In this document: one piece after another, positions 47,021-59,059 of the stretch | Layout of the letters: every line of letters begins with the position of its first letter | Numbering within the stretch: the stretch's first letter is position 1 | Assembly: GCF_001680005.1 (NCBI RefSeq) | Contig: NC_033563.1 | Location: forward strand, 1,550,001 to 1,614,000 | Direction of reading: 5' to 3' | Origin: Plasmodium coatneyi | Taxonomy: Eukaryota; Apicomplexa; Aconoidasida; Haemosporida; Plasmodiidae | Length of the DNA: 64,000 nucleotides | Notes under the pieces: model-generated | Database searches by the model: none | What the model saw: only the letters and a program-made list of their open reading frames with translations | Told to the model about the DNA's origin: nothing | Position numbers and translations under genes: made by a program

Positions 47021-48434
47021 AAACACCTTCCTTATGCATCAACAATTTGTAGCTAAATTGTAGATGTTAATCTTTGGCAATGGTTGTGTTTTTGAGGAAT
47101 GTATGTGAAATGGAAGAGAAAATATATATATGTGTGTTTGTGTTTGATGAAGGAAATTGTATGTTTAGATCATTTATTCTTCATCGATTCGAACTGGGGA
47201 CATCTTTGTTGAAATATCGCCCAAAAGATTAGCAGAAATGTAGAAACTCATTTTAGTGTGTTCCTTTCCTTTTGTCAAATTGCATACTTGAAAATAATTA
47301 ACTCTTTTTCACTAATGACGTAAATGTTTTCAAATAATAGTGAAGATACATACCTGATATGATTCAGTGCAAATGTTACAAACGCGACCGTAGGAACAAT
47401 TGCTCCAGTAAAGATGCGCTTACGACGTGGCCATATAAGTTTTAAACAGGTGTACGCGTATGCACACCAGCAGGAATGATATATAAGCCCATATATTAAT
47501 ATCGTTTTGGAGGATTTGCTGGAAAAAACGTGGAAGGAAAAGTACCGTCCCGCTTAAAACCTTCAGCAAAATGGGAAAGCATCCTACAGAGAAACGCAAC
47601 ACAAAAAAAAGGTTTTAACCCTTTGGAAAGAACAAACATAATACACATTTTTTTTTTTTTTTTTTTTTTTTTTTGCATTATTTCACATTTGCACCTTTCA
47701 GATTACGCAATTCACTATAGCTAATCGGCACATTTTATCAGTTTTTTATGTTACTAGCTGGAGTTTTTTCTTTTTTAAAATGTATTACTACTCATTTCGT
47801 GTAATAAAAAAAGGATAAACCCCTAGCCGTTTTAGGGAATATTATTCCATTTTAATTAATTCGTTGGTATGTTTTGCCATTTATGTGTTTATCTCATAAT
47901 GGTATTTCTTGTAAATTTTATTTTCTTCGTTTAGCACCGTAAGTATGCATAAATTATAACGCTCCATCGTGCGCTGCTTTACGCTTCTGTGTGTGTAGTA
48001 CATTCCATTTGGTGTATTTCTTTTTCCTATTAGGTAGGTATATATTTATACGAGTGCATTCGACTTGTATAAATTCCTCCTGACATATGACCATGACCTT
48101 TCTAAACAGCCACACTTCCTCGACACGAAATATTTAACACTTTTAAATAATAAAAAAATGTATTATCTGATAGAATTTTGTATAAGATTGCCAACACACT
48201 CCTTTCTTGCAGTTATTTTTAAGGATTAAAAAGTATTTTTTTTTTTTGCTATTTTTTATTCGCACAAAAGTAAACACATTTTTTTCTTTGTGCGTAAGAA
48301 TATTAAAAAATAAAAATCATCATTAGTTACAGAAATTAAAAAATTTTTTTTTTCGCGAATTTGAACTTGTACAATTTTTATTTGGAGTAAAAAATTCGAC
48401 AGGAGTATTCATTTTTTTTATGACCCAATTCAGC
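47021..48434. other. 1.4-kb intergenic region
   Basis: 5' flank of the PHIST pseudogene. A poly(T) lies at ~47649-47674. No gene is supported. The antisense poly-Lys frame at 47496-47678 is produced by the poly(T). Confidence 0.5.
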
Positions 48435-49397
48435 ATGAAGATATTGCACAGCGCACTAATATTTGTTCTTTTGAGCTTCCTCTCAGTAAGATACGCTTAT
48501 AGTTTCTCACAGTTTGATTAAGCATGCTGAGCGGGATATTATTTTTTTTTTTTTCCCATTTTAAAATGCTTTTCCCTTTCGTTTTTCCTCTTTTTCCATT
48601 TCTTAAACCATTTTCCCTTTTTTTTCCCCGTCGCCGCAGAATAACGTGGGTTCGCCCAATATCATTTTGGAGAAGGTCGGGAAAGTATCTAAAGGTGCAC
48701 CCAGGCAGCTGTGCGAGAGGGCGGTAAGAGGGTGTAAACCCTGCGTGAAGGGAAAGGCGATAAGCAAAGTGACAACCAGAAGCACAATCACAGTTAAGGA
48801 TGGCAAAACGGGAAAGGTAGATAAAAAAGTACGTGAAGAAGTTACGGAAACCGTTACCGAAACCACTCCAAATGGTAAACAGCCATCGAAGACGGTAAAA
48901 ACGGTAACCGTCAAAGAAGGAGGATTACCTGAAAGGAAAAGGACGTACACAAGCATAGATTATAAGTCTATTTAAGCAAATAAAAAGAATATCCCACCCC
49001 TGAGGAATTATTTAAAATTGATATACCCAAGCTAGTAAAAAATTTCAGTTCGCTAGCTAATGAGACGAGATCGAATAAAGTAATCAACCATTATTGTAAG
49101 TACCTACATGTGCAATATGCAAAAATGATGGATGAATTAAAAACGGACTTTTTTGCAGAAGCTGCAGAATGTGGTATGAAAAATGAAGATTAAGTAAAAT
49201 ATTGGAAGGAATGTGAAAATGCCCTGACCAATGATTTGAAAACTATTAATGAAATTCACAGAAAAGAAACCAGTACTTATATTGAAAATGTAGAACACTT
49301 TAAATGCATCAAGCATGCTGCTTTCTCTCATTATGGTAGCTGGTTGTGGAATAACAAATTGGAAAAGGAGGGAAAAAAATGGTCTAGTTTCTTTTAG
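48435..49397 (+). pseudogene. PHIST exported-protein pseudogene (frameshift and internal stop)
   Basis: Exon 1 (48435-48485) is an intact 17-residue signal, MKILHSALIFVLLSFLS, followed by GTAAGA. Exon 2 starts at 48640 after CCGCAG (NNVGSPNIILEKV) and has PEXEL RQLCE at residues 39-43. A Thr/Lys/Val-rich linker follows and stops at TAA 48973. The PRESAN domain resumes in another frame at 48987 (PTPEELFKIDIPKLVKNFSS), is interrupted by TAA at 49191 immediately before VKYWKECENALTNDLK, and ends at TAG 49395. Position-by-position similarity with the two intact PHIST genes shows what was lost. It could still encode a short secreted product of about 128 residues without the helical domain. Confidence 0.8.
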
Positions 49398-49501
49398 GAT
49401 ATAATGAAAAAGAATAGACGAGGTTAATAAAAAGGAGGAAAATAATTCAACAGGGGGAGGGATATGCTGTATGAAATAAAAATAAAAAAAAAAAAAAAAA
49501 A

Positions 49502-49875
49502 AATTATCATAGAATATTCTATAAGTGGAAATTGCTCAAAAAGAACACATAACCTTTACGACCATGCGATGATGCAGTAAAGAAGGGGCGATTCCGCCTT
49601 AGCCATAAGTTAAGAAAAAAAAAAGAAATAATAGTAACAGTAATAGTAATAATAAAACAAAACGCAAACAGGAAAATGCAGGAAACGCGAATGAAAACTT
49701 AACTGTAATTAATCCACCTCACGCATTAGAGAAAATTTCTGAATCCTATGATGTGTACATCTAAGGCTTACAATTAGGTCGAGTTAACTTTAACCAATTC
49801 GTGAACACAAGTTTAGAAGATAATCTTTACCAGGTAGATGTAGCATTGCAAGAATGGAGATTAGCGGAATGGTAA
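49502..49875 (+). pseudogene. Degraded reading frame of unknown family
   Basis: Downstream of the PHIST pseudogene, protein-like segments occur in two frames joined at a poly(A): NYHRIFYKWKLLKKNT, then stop, then DDAVKKGRFRLSHKLRKKK (frame from 49502). After a shift come NNSNSNSNNKTKRKQENAGN and NPPHALEKISESYDVYI, then a stop at 49762, and GLQLGRVNFNQFVNTSLEDN... ending at TAA 49873. Asn/Lys-rich and amphipathic, it looks like the tail of an exported-type gene. It may once have been part of the preceding PHIST gene. No family is recognised. Confidence 0.4.
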
Positions 49876-51812
49876 ATTTTTTATGGCACTTTTTAAAAAA
49901 TGGGAAAAATTACTTTTTTTTATTTTTTAATAGCTGTTATAAATGTAATAGTCGGTTGCACACGCGCATATAATGCAAATGTTTATGCGTACATGTAAAA
50001 TTGCTTTGCCTTCGTGCCTTTGGGGTCCTGCGGATAGGATGAGCAACTTTGCGTGTACTTAGTAAAAGGATGTTTTTTTGTTTATGAACATCTTTCATCG
50101 TTGTTCATGCCCCATTGCTGAGAAAGTGACTTTTTACATGTTCACCTGGACAAACAGCATTAACATGCATGAGCGTCTGCTTCTGTGGAGACACTATCAG
50201 TTGTATCATTTTAATGATTTCTTTTTTATGTAAATTTAATTTTTAACTTTTTATCTTACGAAAAAGTAACATCGCCGTTCAATTTTTTCACTTCAAAATT
50301 TACACATCTTTGCAAGGCGAATGAGAAAATCACGGGAGGAAAAAGGATGGCATTCATGTCGCATATATGACACGTTTATAAATATTAAAATAGTGATAAG
50401 ACAATTACACTGTTGGCAAACAATATGCCTCCATTTGGCGATTTTCTTTTTTATGCTTAAAGGGAACCATGCCAGACGCGCATAATTCTGCGCCACTTCA
50501 TTTTTACGCGCAAAGGAAAAATTAAGTCAATTTGTTAAGTAATAATTGTACAGAGAAAATGTGCCACATATATTTCTCCTTCAGAGGAGCTATAGACTGA
50601 GTTAAATCGAACCATGTTTATTTTCTATTTCGTTGTGTTATATGCCACTTTGTTAGCTCTCTTTCCGTAGCGATAGAAAAATGCATTTGGGATGTCCCAG
50701 CTTGTCACAACATATGCATTTGACGTCGCGGGAAAACCGAATTCATTCATTTGTTGGGAAGCACTTTACGTTCGCCTTGCTATATGTATAATTTTTTTTT
50801 CCAAGTAAAATTCTTCCCTCATCACATATTCGTTCATTTTGCCGCATTTAAAGAAAATTCCACTAAAAGATTTCTCGATGTAGTATAAAAGAAAATAAGC
50901 AAAAATAGTACAATATGTCTGCTACATAAACCTCACAAAAAAAAAAAAAAAAAAAAAAAACACATCAATACATACATATTTATGTTGGCATACAATTTTT
51001 TGGGCCCCGCACAAGTGCAGAAAAAATCATAACAAGTAGGTGCCAATTTTAAAAGGTTACAAAAAAAAAAAAAAAAAGGAAAAACAATCCGTTGTGGGGA
51101 AAACTCGCTTTTAGTGCCTCGAATAAATTTCGCAAAAGTGCTTTACAAATAAAATTTTCTTCAAGCCGCATAACGGAGTTATACAAATTCGAAGGAAAAG
51201 GAAGAATTATAAAGAGGCATACAAATTATTTTACAGTTACAAGCATTTGAGAGGGAGCGATTGTTGTGGCCAGCAGGAGGGTTTATAGCGCTTTTGCAGA
51301 AATGGGAGCAGCAAAAAAAAAAAAATTGCAGAACATTATTTCTCTTCATTTTTGCAGAAGCGCATAGCAATAAAATGAACGTTTTTTTTTTTATGCGTTA
51401 ATAATAACGGTTGCTATATTTCGTCAAATATGAGAAATTAAAAAATTCAGTTTTAAAAATATATAGCATAGGGGAAGTTCAATAAAAACGACTTCGCAAT
51501 TTTGGCAGCAGAGGGAGGAGGAAGCCGTGTTATAGTTCAGTTGCCGAATTGCAGAACATGTTTCCCCGAGAAGAACAACCCTTATTAAGGAAAAACCAGC
51601 TTTGAGTGGCATATTGTTTGTTGACGGATTATCGGTAACGAGTACAGAAATTGTGCCAAAGCAGGATTGGTGTAGGGGGACGGGAAGGTGATTATAACCT
51701 CTGAGGGGTAACTGAAAAACGGACGGCCAGCGATATTTGGAGCTGCCGTCCATCCGTTGATCAAGGTAGACTGATTAGCTGCGCACATTTTGCAGAAGGA
51801 ACGGAAATCAAA
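49876..51812. other. 1.9-kb intergenic region, 5' flank of NOP58
   Basis: Poly(A) tracts at ~50937-50960 and ~51061-51077. No gene is supported. The NOP58 promoter should lie in the right part. Confidence 0.5.
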
Positions 51813-53237
51813 ATGTTGGTACTGATCGAAACGGCAGCAGGGTACGGCCTGTTCAAAGTCGAGAACAGCAAATTGATCGAATCAGACGTGAAGGATATTG
51901 AGAAATGTTTTCGAAACGCAGAGGAAGCGAGGAAAAATGTATCCCTTTACAGTTTCAGTAAATTTAAAAAATTCCAAAAGGCCTTTGACGAAACGAATAA
52001 GTTGATGGAATCCAAGTTGGGAAAAGGATTGAAGAAATTTTTAAAGAAAAATATAGTGAAGCCAAAGTTAAATGAAACACTAGCCTTATGTGATAAAACG
52101 TTAGGTGGATTAATAAAAAAAAAATACAATATAAATGTAACATACACGAATTCAACTCAGGAAATAATTAGAGGAATTCGAACGCATTTGTATGGATTGC
52201 TAGTAGGTGTAAAAGAGGAAGACGCGAAATTGTTAAAGTTAAGTTTATCTCATTCGTTAAATCGGTTCAAATTAAAGTTCAGTGCTGATAAAGTTGACGT
52301 AATGATTATACAAGCAGTTGGATTGCTAGAAGATTTGGATAAAGAAATAAATGTTTTCTCTATGCGTCTGAAGGAATGGTATGGATGGCATTTTCCAGAA
52401 TTGGGGAAAGTAATCACAGACAATAAAATTTATGCGAAATGTGTTAAATTGATTGGGTTCCGAAGTAATGCAAAGAATGTAAACTTGCTAGAAGAGACAA
52501 CAGAAGAAATTCAAAGGGAAATAAAACAGTTGGCAGAAATCTCCATGGGAACAGAAATTGAAGACGATGACCTCAACTGCATTAACGAATTAGCAGACAG
52601 GTTATTAGAGTTAACAGAATATAGAGAATCGCTAGCTATTTATTTGAAATACAGAATGAGTTCTATTGCACCAAATTTGACTTACTTAGTGGGTGATTTG
52701 GTTGGGGCCAAGTTAATTGCAAAAGCCGGTTCCCTCATGTCTTTGGCAAAATACCCAAGTTCAACTTTACAAATTTTGGGTTCTGAGAAAGCTCTCTTTA
52801 GGGCCCTAAAAACGAAATCGAAAACGCCCAAATATGGACTAATTTACCACGCAACTTTAGTAGGGCAAACTACACCTAAACTGAAGGGCAAAATTAGCAG
52901 ATCTTTAGCGGCAAAATTGTCCTTGTGCACAAGAGTGGACGCCCTGGGAAATTTCTCCGAGCCATCCATTGCCATAACGTGCAAAACGCTCCTGGAGAAG
53001 AGACTAGAATATATAACAAATAGCATGCAGAAGAAGATGAACAATTCAAAGAATTCCAACTCTCAGCTACAAATGCAGGTGCAGCACAGCAAGTACAACC
53101 CCAATCAGTCCAACGATGATCAAAATAAGAACAACAACAATAACAACGCGTTCAACAAAAAGAAGGACTTCCGGTTTAATAAGCGAGAGGCAGACTGGAA
53201 CAATAAGAAGTTTATTAAGAAGCAAAAGAGGAAGTGA
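51813..53237 (+). CDS. NOP58: Nucleolar protein NOP58 (NOP5), box C/D snoRNP core protein
   Basis: Single exon, 474 residues. It begins MLVLIETAAGYGLFKV, the standard NOP5 N-terminal domain (~1-65), followed by the NOSIC region (~155-210, with HSLNRFKLKFSADKVDVMII and AVGLLEDLDKEINVFSMRL). The Nop domain (~245-400) contains YLKYRMSSIAPNLTYLVGDL, VGAKLIAKAGSLMSLAKYPS, TLQILGSEKALFRALK and SRSLAAKLSLCTRVDAL, the RNA- and snu13-binding face. The C-terminal tail is Asn-rich then Lys/Arg-rich, replacing the KKE/D repeats of yeast. The protein assembles with fibrillarin, NOP56 and snu13 to guide 2'-O-methylation and pre-rRNA processing in the nucleolus. It sits alone between antigen genes. Confidence 0.97.
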   Translation: MLVLIETAAGYGLFKVENSKLIESDVKDIEKCFRNAEEARKNVSLYSFSKFKKFQKAFDETNKLMESKLGKGLKKFLKKNIVKPKLNETLALCDKTLGGLIKKKYNINVTYTNSTQEIIRGIRTHLYGLLVGVKEEDAKLLKLSLSHSLNRFKLKFSADKVDVMIIQAVGLLEDLDKEINVFSMRLKEWYGWHFPELGKVITDNKIYAKCVKLIGFRSNAKNVNLLEETTEEIQREIKQLAEISMGTEIEDDDLNCINELADRLLELTEYRESLAIYLKYRMSSIAPNLTYLVGDLVGAKLIAKAGSLMSLAKYPSSTLQILGSEKALFRALKTKSKTPKYGLIYHATLVGQTTPKLKGKISRSLAAKLSLCTRVDALGNFSEPSIAITCKTLLEKRLEYITNSMQKKMNNSKNSNSQLQMQVQHSKYNPNQSNDDQNKNNNNNNAFNKKKDFRFNKREADWNNKKFIKKQKRK

Positions 53238-54445
53238 AGGGACGCGAAGAAGTTATAGCGCTGCCAAATCAAGCGGTTAATAGGAGCGAATGATGAGGTT
53301 GTGCCCCAGGTGGGCAAGCTTTTACCCCACCACGATGTGTGCAGCAGCTTTTCATCCTATCATTCGCTCCGGAACAAATTGGAAGCCCCCGCGGCGTTAC
53401 CGAACCAGAATGAACATTCTTAATATTCCCTCCTGAAGGGAAATATCCCCCTATTTTAAAACCCTACACAGGGAAAAAAAAAAAAAAAAAAGAAGAAGCT
53501 CAAACGGCCACAGCGGCAAAATGAATCTATGTATTTTTTTTTTTTTTTTTTTTTTGGGGGTCCTTTTTAATGTTTCGTATTCTTACCCACGTAAAAGGTG
53601 AATATCATCTCAGTTACTACCTTTTTACACCCTTTTAAAAATTACTTCCCCTTTCCTTAGCTCTGCCTTTTATTTTATTATCATTATTTTTTTCACAACG
53701 CGATGTAATTTGTTCCTCTGAGCTCACAAGGGGCAAATATTATTAATAAGGTTTGAATGTGTACTAAGCATTTTGCAATTGAGAGAACAATTCACATGCA
53801 TAGCCAAATTTTTTATACCATACATGCGCTTTTTTTTTTTTTTTTTTTAGCATTAAAAAGTAGTATATTGCATTTTTCTGTTTTCCTCTTATTTTTCTTT
53901 AAAAAAATATAAAAAATAAGAAGACAAAAAAAAATATCCACAACATAAAAAAGCGTTTTCTCAATATTTTCCCGGGTAATTTTTATTCTTAGGAGCAACA
54001 TTTCTTTTTTAATTCTTCTTACTAGGTTTTTTATATACTATTCGCATGAAGAACATAAATGAGATAATTAAAGATACATATATTATATTACGTATACATT
54101 AAGGTGTTTTTTTTTTTTTGAGGTTATGAGCATCCGTTTGCTATCAAAATAACAAATATTGTAAGGCGCGTAGAGTACTTACAATCATCATATATATTTC
54201 ATGATAAGGGAGTGCATCGAATTATATTTATTCATTTCCTTCAAAAAAAGGGCTCCTTTCCCCTTGCATTTTGCTTTTTTTTACCTTTTCCGCCCTTTAA
54301 CTTTTTGTCCTCTTTTTCCTTGATGTGCCCTTTGATGGGAGTATTCTTTCCCTTCATGCACAGTTATTCATACATACAGATGGAAGAGGGGAAAAGCAAA
54401 AAAGAAAAAAAAAAGGAAAAAGAAAAAGAGGGAAAAAGGAAAAAT
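53238..54445. other. Convergent intergenic region NOP58 / KIR-2
   Basis: Holds the NOP58 3' end and the KIR-2 downstream flank. Poly(A) lies at ~53473-53490 and poly(T) at ~53536-53555 and ~53831-53848. A purine-rich GAAAAAG tract (~54385-54440) leads into the shared KIR 3' block. No gene. Confidence 0.5.
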
Positions 54446-54555
54446 GTTATTTTGCTTATACGTTGTATAAAATTCGTGTTTATTTGTTCTCCTTCCAGAG
54501 GGAGGGAAGACATTACATGCAATTAAAAATTTAGGGGAACATTACTTACAAAGTT
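54440..54555 (-). promoter_or_regulatory. KIR-type 3' flank downstream of KIR-2
   Basis: On the + strand: TTATTTTGCTTATACGTTGT...CTCCTTCCAGAGG...ACATTACATGC, beside a purine tract. It corresponds to the block just past the KIR-1 stop and to 59665-59740. Probably 3' UTR. Confidence 0.45.
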
Positions 54556-56935
54556 TTACATGTTTTGATAACCTATATTTCTTGACCTTCGCCCATGCTG
54601 CCTTTGCACACTCCTACTATTTGCTTTTCTGGACGATGGAGTAGAATATTCTGATAGAGCACCTACTGTTGTGGAAGATTCCGTTGAATCTTCCTCTGTT
54701 ATGGAACCACCTATTGTTGAGCTGTCTTCTGTGAATGTATCGAAATTACGTTCTAGTGTTCTTTTTCTGTTGCCTCCATTGTTTCCAAAGAAGGTATTAC
54801 TTATCCAGTGAGGTAAGGAAGTGTACTGAAAGACAGAATGAGGGAAATAAGGAAAAGAGAAAAAAAGAAAAGAAAGAAAGAGTATGTATTATACACATAA
54901 ATAGTAGAGTTTATTCCTTATATGTTCTGTTTACACAAAAAGAATGTGTATGTATGAGGTATGTTGTCTATATTTTTTGTAGTTGTTATTATAGTGGCTA
55001 TTACTTTATATAATAAGGCAGCACCTAGTGCAATTCCACCTACGGAGAATACAGACGATATAGCAGGAATATTTACAGGTGAAGTGTTAGTATCGGAAGA
55101 TGCACCTGACGCATGATTCGGTTCCTTCTGTACTGTTTGCCTTCCTTGTGCATGAGCAATCCGGTGGTTCGTAAATACAGTATCTCCTGCTGCAGTCCCT
55201 GTATTACATTTTAGTTTTTCCATTTTCTTCGGATCACAGTAATCCCCTTTCTGTGCGTTAAACCAGGTACAATACGGGTCACCATTACTTTTGTCCTTAG
55301 GGCAATGTGTTCCAATAGCCTTACATGCTGATTCAATGCTCCCTATGTGGGAAATATACTTCTCCTCACAGAATTTTTTACTACCATCACTACCTAAATG
55401 ACTTTCCAGAGTTTGATGGTCACTGAAGAAATCATACACTATTCTCCCATGATCGAATAGGTTTTTATTAACATGGTGGAATATAATGTTACAATTATTT
55501 TGAACTGTGAACTCTTTCAATTCTCCATAGATTATTTCCATAATACTTTGGAATAAGTCAACTTGCCTTAACTTCCTGGATAATATATCCCCTATCCAGA
55601 AGTACAACGAATGGCACAGTTTATCATCATCTTTTCCTTGTTCTTTCATATAAGATACATAGCATAGCTCCTTTGCAATTTTGTCAGTTTCATCTTTAAT
55701 TTTATCATACTGTTTTAATTTTTTCCCTAAATTATTTTTTACCTTATCGATGATATCTCCGTCACTGTAAAAACATCCGTCCCCATTGAATTTATTGTAT
55801 AAAGTTAATTTTGAAGGTAAATTATTCAGAAGATCATCCTATAAGTAGAGTTATGGAAATACACATATCCTGCATATTCCAATTATGTGAAACATAAAAT
55901 ATTGTCTGCAACTTATATGCTCGTTTATATATAAAAAGGGAGGATTAGGAAGACCGAACCCCCTTTTCCCTCCCCACCATACTAACAACACTACCCTAAA
56001 AGCACTAAGAACACTGTTGGTTGCACTTACCCCTGTAGAACCTGGTCTGGGACTACCAGTATTCTGATTACCAGGACATCCAGGTTCAGAGGAATCTGGA
56101 TTGCAAGTTGCAGTACTACCAGGTCCGGAAGAACCAGGGTTCCAGGTTACTGCGACTTCTGTGCATTTCATTTGTGCTAGTTTCCCCTTATCACAGTGTT
56201 TTTCACTTTGTCCATTAAACCAGGCACAATATAAATCACGCTCATATTCCCCGTTACAATCTTCGGTGACCGTTCCGCATGCTTCAGTAACTTTGTCCCC
56301 ATACTCCATCCACTCTGCCCTACATTGGTCGCCACCCTGCTGTAAATACAGCTCCACATGCTTATGGTCGTGGTAAAAGTCGAACACTATTTTTCTCTGT
56401 TTGAAAGTATCCTCATTATTAACATCTTTGTAATTAACTGTACACTTATGTTCATAAGGAACATTTCCTAACGTTCCATAAACAGTTTCCAGTATGCTCA
56501 ATAATTTATCCGTATGTCCACCCTTGCGGACTTGTTCCCCCACCCAATGATAAAAGAATTGGCACCAGTCATCATTGGATGGATTTTCCTGTTTCTTTTC
56601 ACAAGCATAACAATAGGCCTTTGTGATAAGCCCTGCCAAAGGCTGAAGTGTCAAGTACGTACTTAATGCAGGCTTTAATGTACTCCCCACTTGTTTATTC
56701 TTGTCAATAGTAGAGGTACATTTGTTCTCGGTAGCGTTTTCGAATTTATCATAGAATTCCATCCATGAAGGTAAACTCTGTGAACTCAGGTCCTACAAAT
56801 ATATAGGTGGGAAAAAAGTGGAATATACGCATTTTCACATTCCTACTGAATAACACATGAAATATTATTTGTACCATATTTATATATGCACACATTGTAT
56901 AATAGAAGGAAACAAACCTTTGGGGATGGTGCCAT
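54556..56935 (-). CDS. KIR: KIR (pir-family) variant antigen 2, two KIR domains
   Basis: Four exons on the minus strand: 56935-56918 (MAPSPK), 56792-56031, 55838-55005 and 54825-54556. All junctions are in phase 0 and give 627 residues. Exon 2 is one complete KIR domain (LPSWMEFYDKFENATENKC, QFFYHWVGEQVRKG, many Cys) ending in a stalk like that of KIR-1 (NPGSSGPGSTATCNPDSS, GSPRPGSTG) and GTAAGT. Exon 3 is a second KIR domain (LPSKLTLYNKFNGDGCF, CHSLYFWIGDILSRKL) plus the membrane segment ending GAALLYK. Exon 4 starts YTSLPHWISNTFFGNN, followed by a Ser/Thr/Glu then Arg-rich tail ending RNIGYQNM. It is predicted to be a surface/exported protein with one membrane pass. Its stalk lacks the CD99-like peptide. 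Reading exons 2 and 3 as two genes is less likely because exon 2 has no membrane segment of its own. Confidence 0.85.
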
Positions 56936-58839
56936 GGTTCATGTGTATATCTTCCTGTATGTATATAATAAGTTTATATTAAAGATTCTGTTGTCCATAT
57001 ATTTATACATAAGGAATTCATGGAAAATTTTCCTTGTTTTATAATTATTAGTACTGAATTTTCATTTTTCTTCGAACAATACACACTGTTCAATTGCCAT
57101 ACAATAGTAACCCAATATGTGTATGTATCCAAAATTAATTATATGTACACATATAATTAACGCCAAAAATAGGAGCGAACGAACGAACAGGGAACAATAA
57201 AATAACAAGGACGGAAGGATTCAAACTCCTTCTTCAATCTGTGTATCTATGTGTTATATATTTTTGCACTCTGCACGTTGTGCTTGGAATATAATATTAT
57301 TATTTATATATTTATCTTATTATGCATATAAGCATACTTTCCTTTTTAACGAAAATTTTCACATGAATCATTTATTAGTGTTTTGGTGTTATTTTAGGAG
57401 GTTAATTGAAAATTGTGAACAGATACTGTATAATTCAAACAAAAAAAGAGCACTTACCTTCCCCTTCTTTCCGGAATGTGTAGGTTCATTTATGCTCAGT
57501 GAAAAGATGTATGTGTATTCACAATTCAATCACAATACCAAATATAGAGAAAAAAGAAGAGGAAAAGGAGTACATAAATACACAAAGATATATATATATA
57601 TGCTCATATTTTTTGTTAAAAAGTGAAATTTTGTGTGTACGCGCTCTTATAGTAGCATATTCCTCAATATACTTTCCTTCCCCCTTTACGACTGCTCAGT
57701 ATTAGTATTTTTCTTCTTTTTCCTTCTTTTGATGGGCATATTACACATACTACACTTATTCTGAAAATGTGCACGCATTGTACTGTTTGAGCTGCTTCAC
57801 TCCTTCCCTTTCAATTCATATTATATTCCTATATATACTAGTGTACCCTCCCTTTTTCCCCTTATGATTCTTGGAATTGAGAAGGGTTGAAGAGATTAAA
57901 GAGTTTCATAATGTTAGGAAGGTTCAGGAAGTAGAAAATTCACGGGTTCCTCCTTTCCTTCTCTATTGAGGGGATTGTACTATATATGTTCATTTTACAC
58001 ACACATATATAAATAATAAAACATATATATATACTATATACATATATGCATGTATATATATATATATATATATATCATCGTTATTGTTAATTATGACCCT
58101 AAAATTTATATTGTAACATATATATATATGGCTATATATCGAGTAATGAATAATGCACTTGTTCATTTTACGCAGTGCTCTATTCACGTATACCATACTT
58201 CCCCCTTTTGTTATATGTGCGAATGACTCATGTGGAAGTGTGAAACGTATATGTAGAAAAATGGAAGGGAGCGTATGCATTCCCTTACATCCCATATATT
58301 ATGAATTTTATGTCCTCCCGAATGTATGTTATACAATTGGATCATTAGGAGCTACTTTCTATTTCTATGTGAGTACGATAAATGTGAACCTACATAGTAC
58401 ATTGTATATAGAACTATACGAAAAGAGTTCATTTAAAAACAATTCGTAAAGGAACAAATTTGAGCACATATTCATCGTGTAACCACCACCACCACCTCCC
58501 TACATGTTCAAAGAACAACGTTCCTTTCTACATATTTGCCCCGTTAACATACTTCATGTTGTGCTAGTAAATATTCACCATCGTGTATACACTTTTCTCT
58601 ATACATACCTTATATATAAAAAATTTTGAGTCTATTCCTTAGTACAGCAACCATAGAACCACTACTTCATGGTAATGCACTCCTTCATTATGGGAATATA
58701 TAACCATAATGATGTCGATTTTGCACGTCTTACCGTAGTATGTTGCTCCATGTGTCGTGAACACAGAGTGGAATTTGCATAGGGAAAAATCGATTTTTTA
58801 ACTGAACTAATGTAAAAACGACATCGCACATATGTAGAC
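56936..58839. other. Upstream region of KIR-2 and AT-rich spacer
   Basis: AT-rich, with a TA microsatellite at ~58040-58075. A segment at ~57870-57950 (GAATTGAGAAGGGTTGAAGAG...TTAGGAAGGTTCAGGAAG) is loosely like the region 1 kb upstream of KIR-1. A 6-bp hairpin with a tRNA-like TTCAAAC loop at 57214-57232 stands alone. No gene is supported. Confidence 0.45.
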
Positions 58840-58940
58840 TCCCCTTAGACCCTTCCTTTCCTTCCTCCTCCTTAGACCATCCCTTTCCTTCCCTCCTTAG
58901 ACCTTCCTTTCCTTCCTTCCTTAGACTTTCCTCCCCCAGA
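58840..58940. repeat. CT-rich minisatellite, ~4 x 25 bp
   Basis: Imperfect units beginning CTTAGACC and continuing TTCCTTTCCTTCCTCC are repeated about four times. It gives a false Glu/Lys/Gly-rich frame on the minus strand. Confidence 0.65.
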
Positions 58941-59059
58941 CCCTTTTCCAAGAATGGCATGTGCTGGGCTTGGCATTCCACTCTCGCTGATGAGTTCCAT
59001 GGATGTTTCATACTTTTAAATTTTCCTTTTTTTTTTTTTTTTTTGCACTTTTGGGTGGG

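Noticed and set aside
47188..47205. GATTCGAAC resembling a tRNA T-loop
   Set aside because: Flanking bases do not form the 5-bp T stem on either strand and no cloverleaf is visible.
55851..56030. KIR-2 exon 2 read through to a stop at 55851 as a separate gene
   Set aside because: A strong GTAAGT follows the stalk at 56030, and the read-through text has no KIR membrane or tail sequence. The phase matches exon 3.
57214..57232. tRNA-like T-arm (GAAGGA-TTCAAAC-TCCTTC)
   Set aside because: No acceptor, D or anticodon stems can be found in the expected places, so it is an isolated hairpin.
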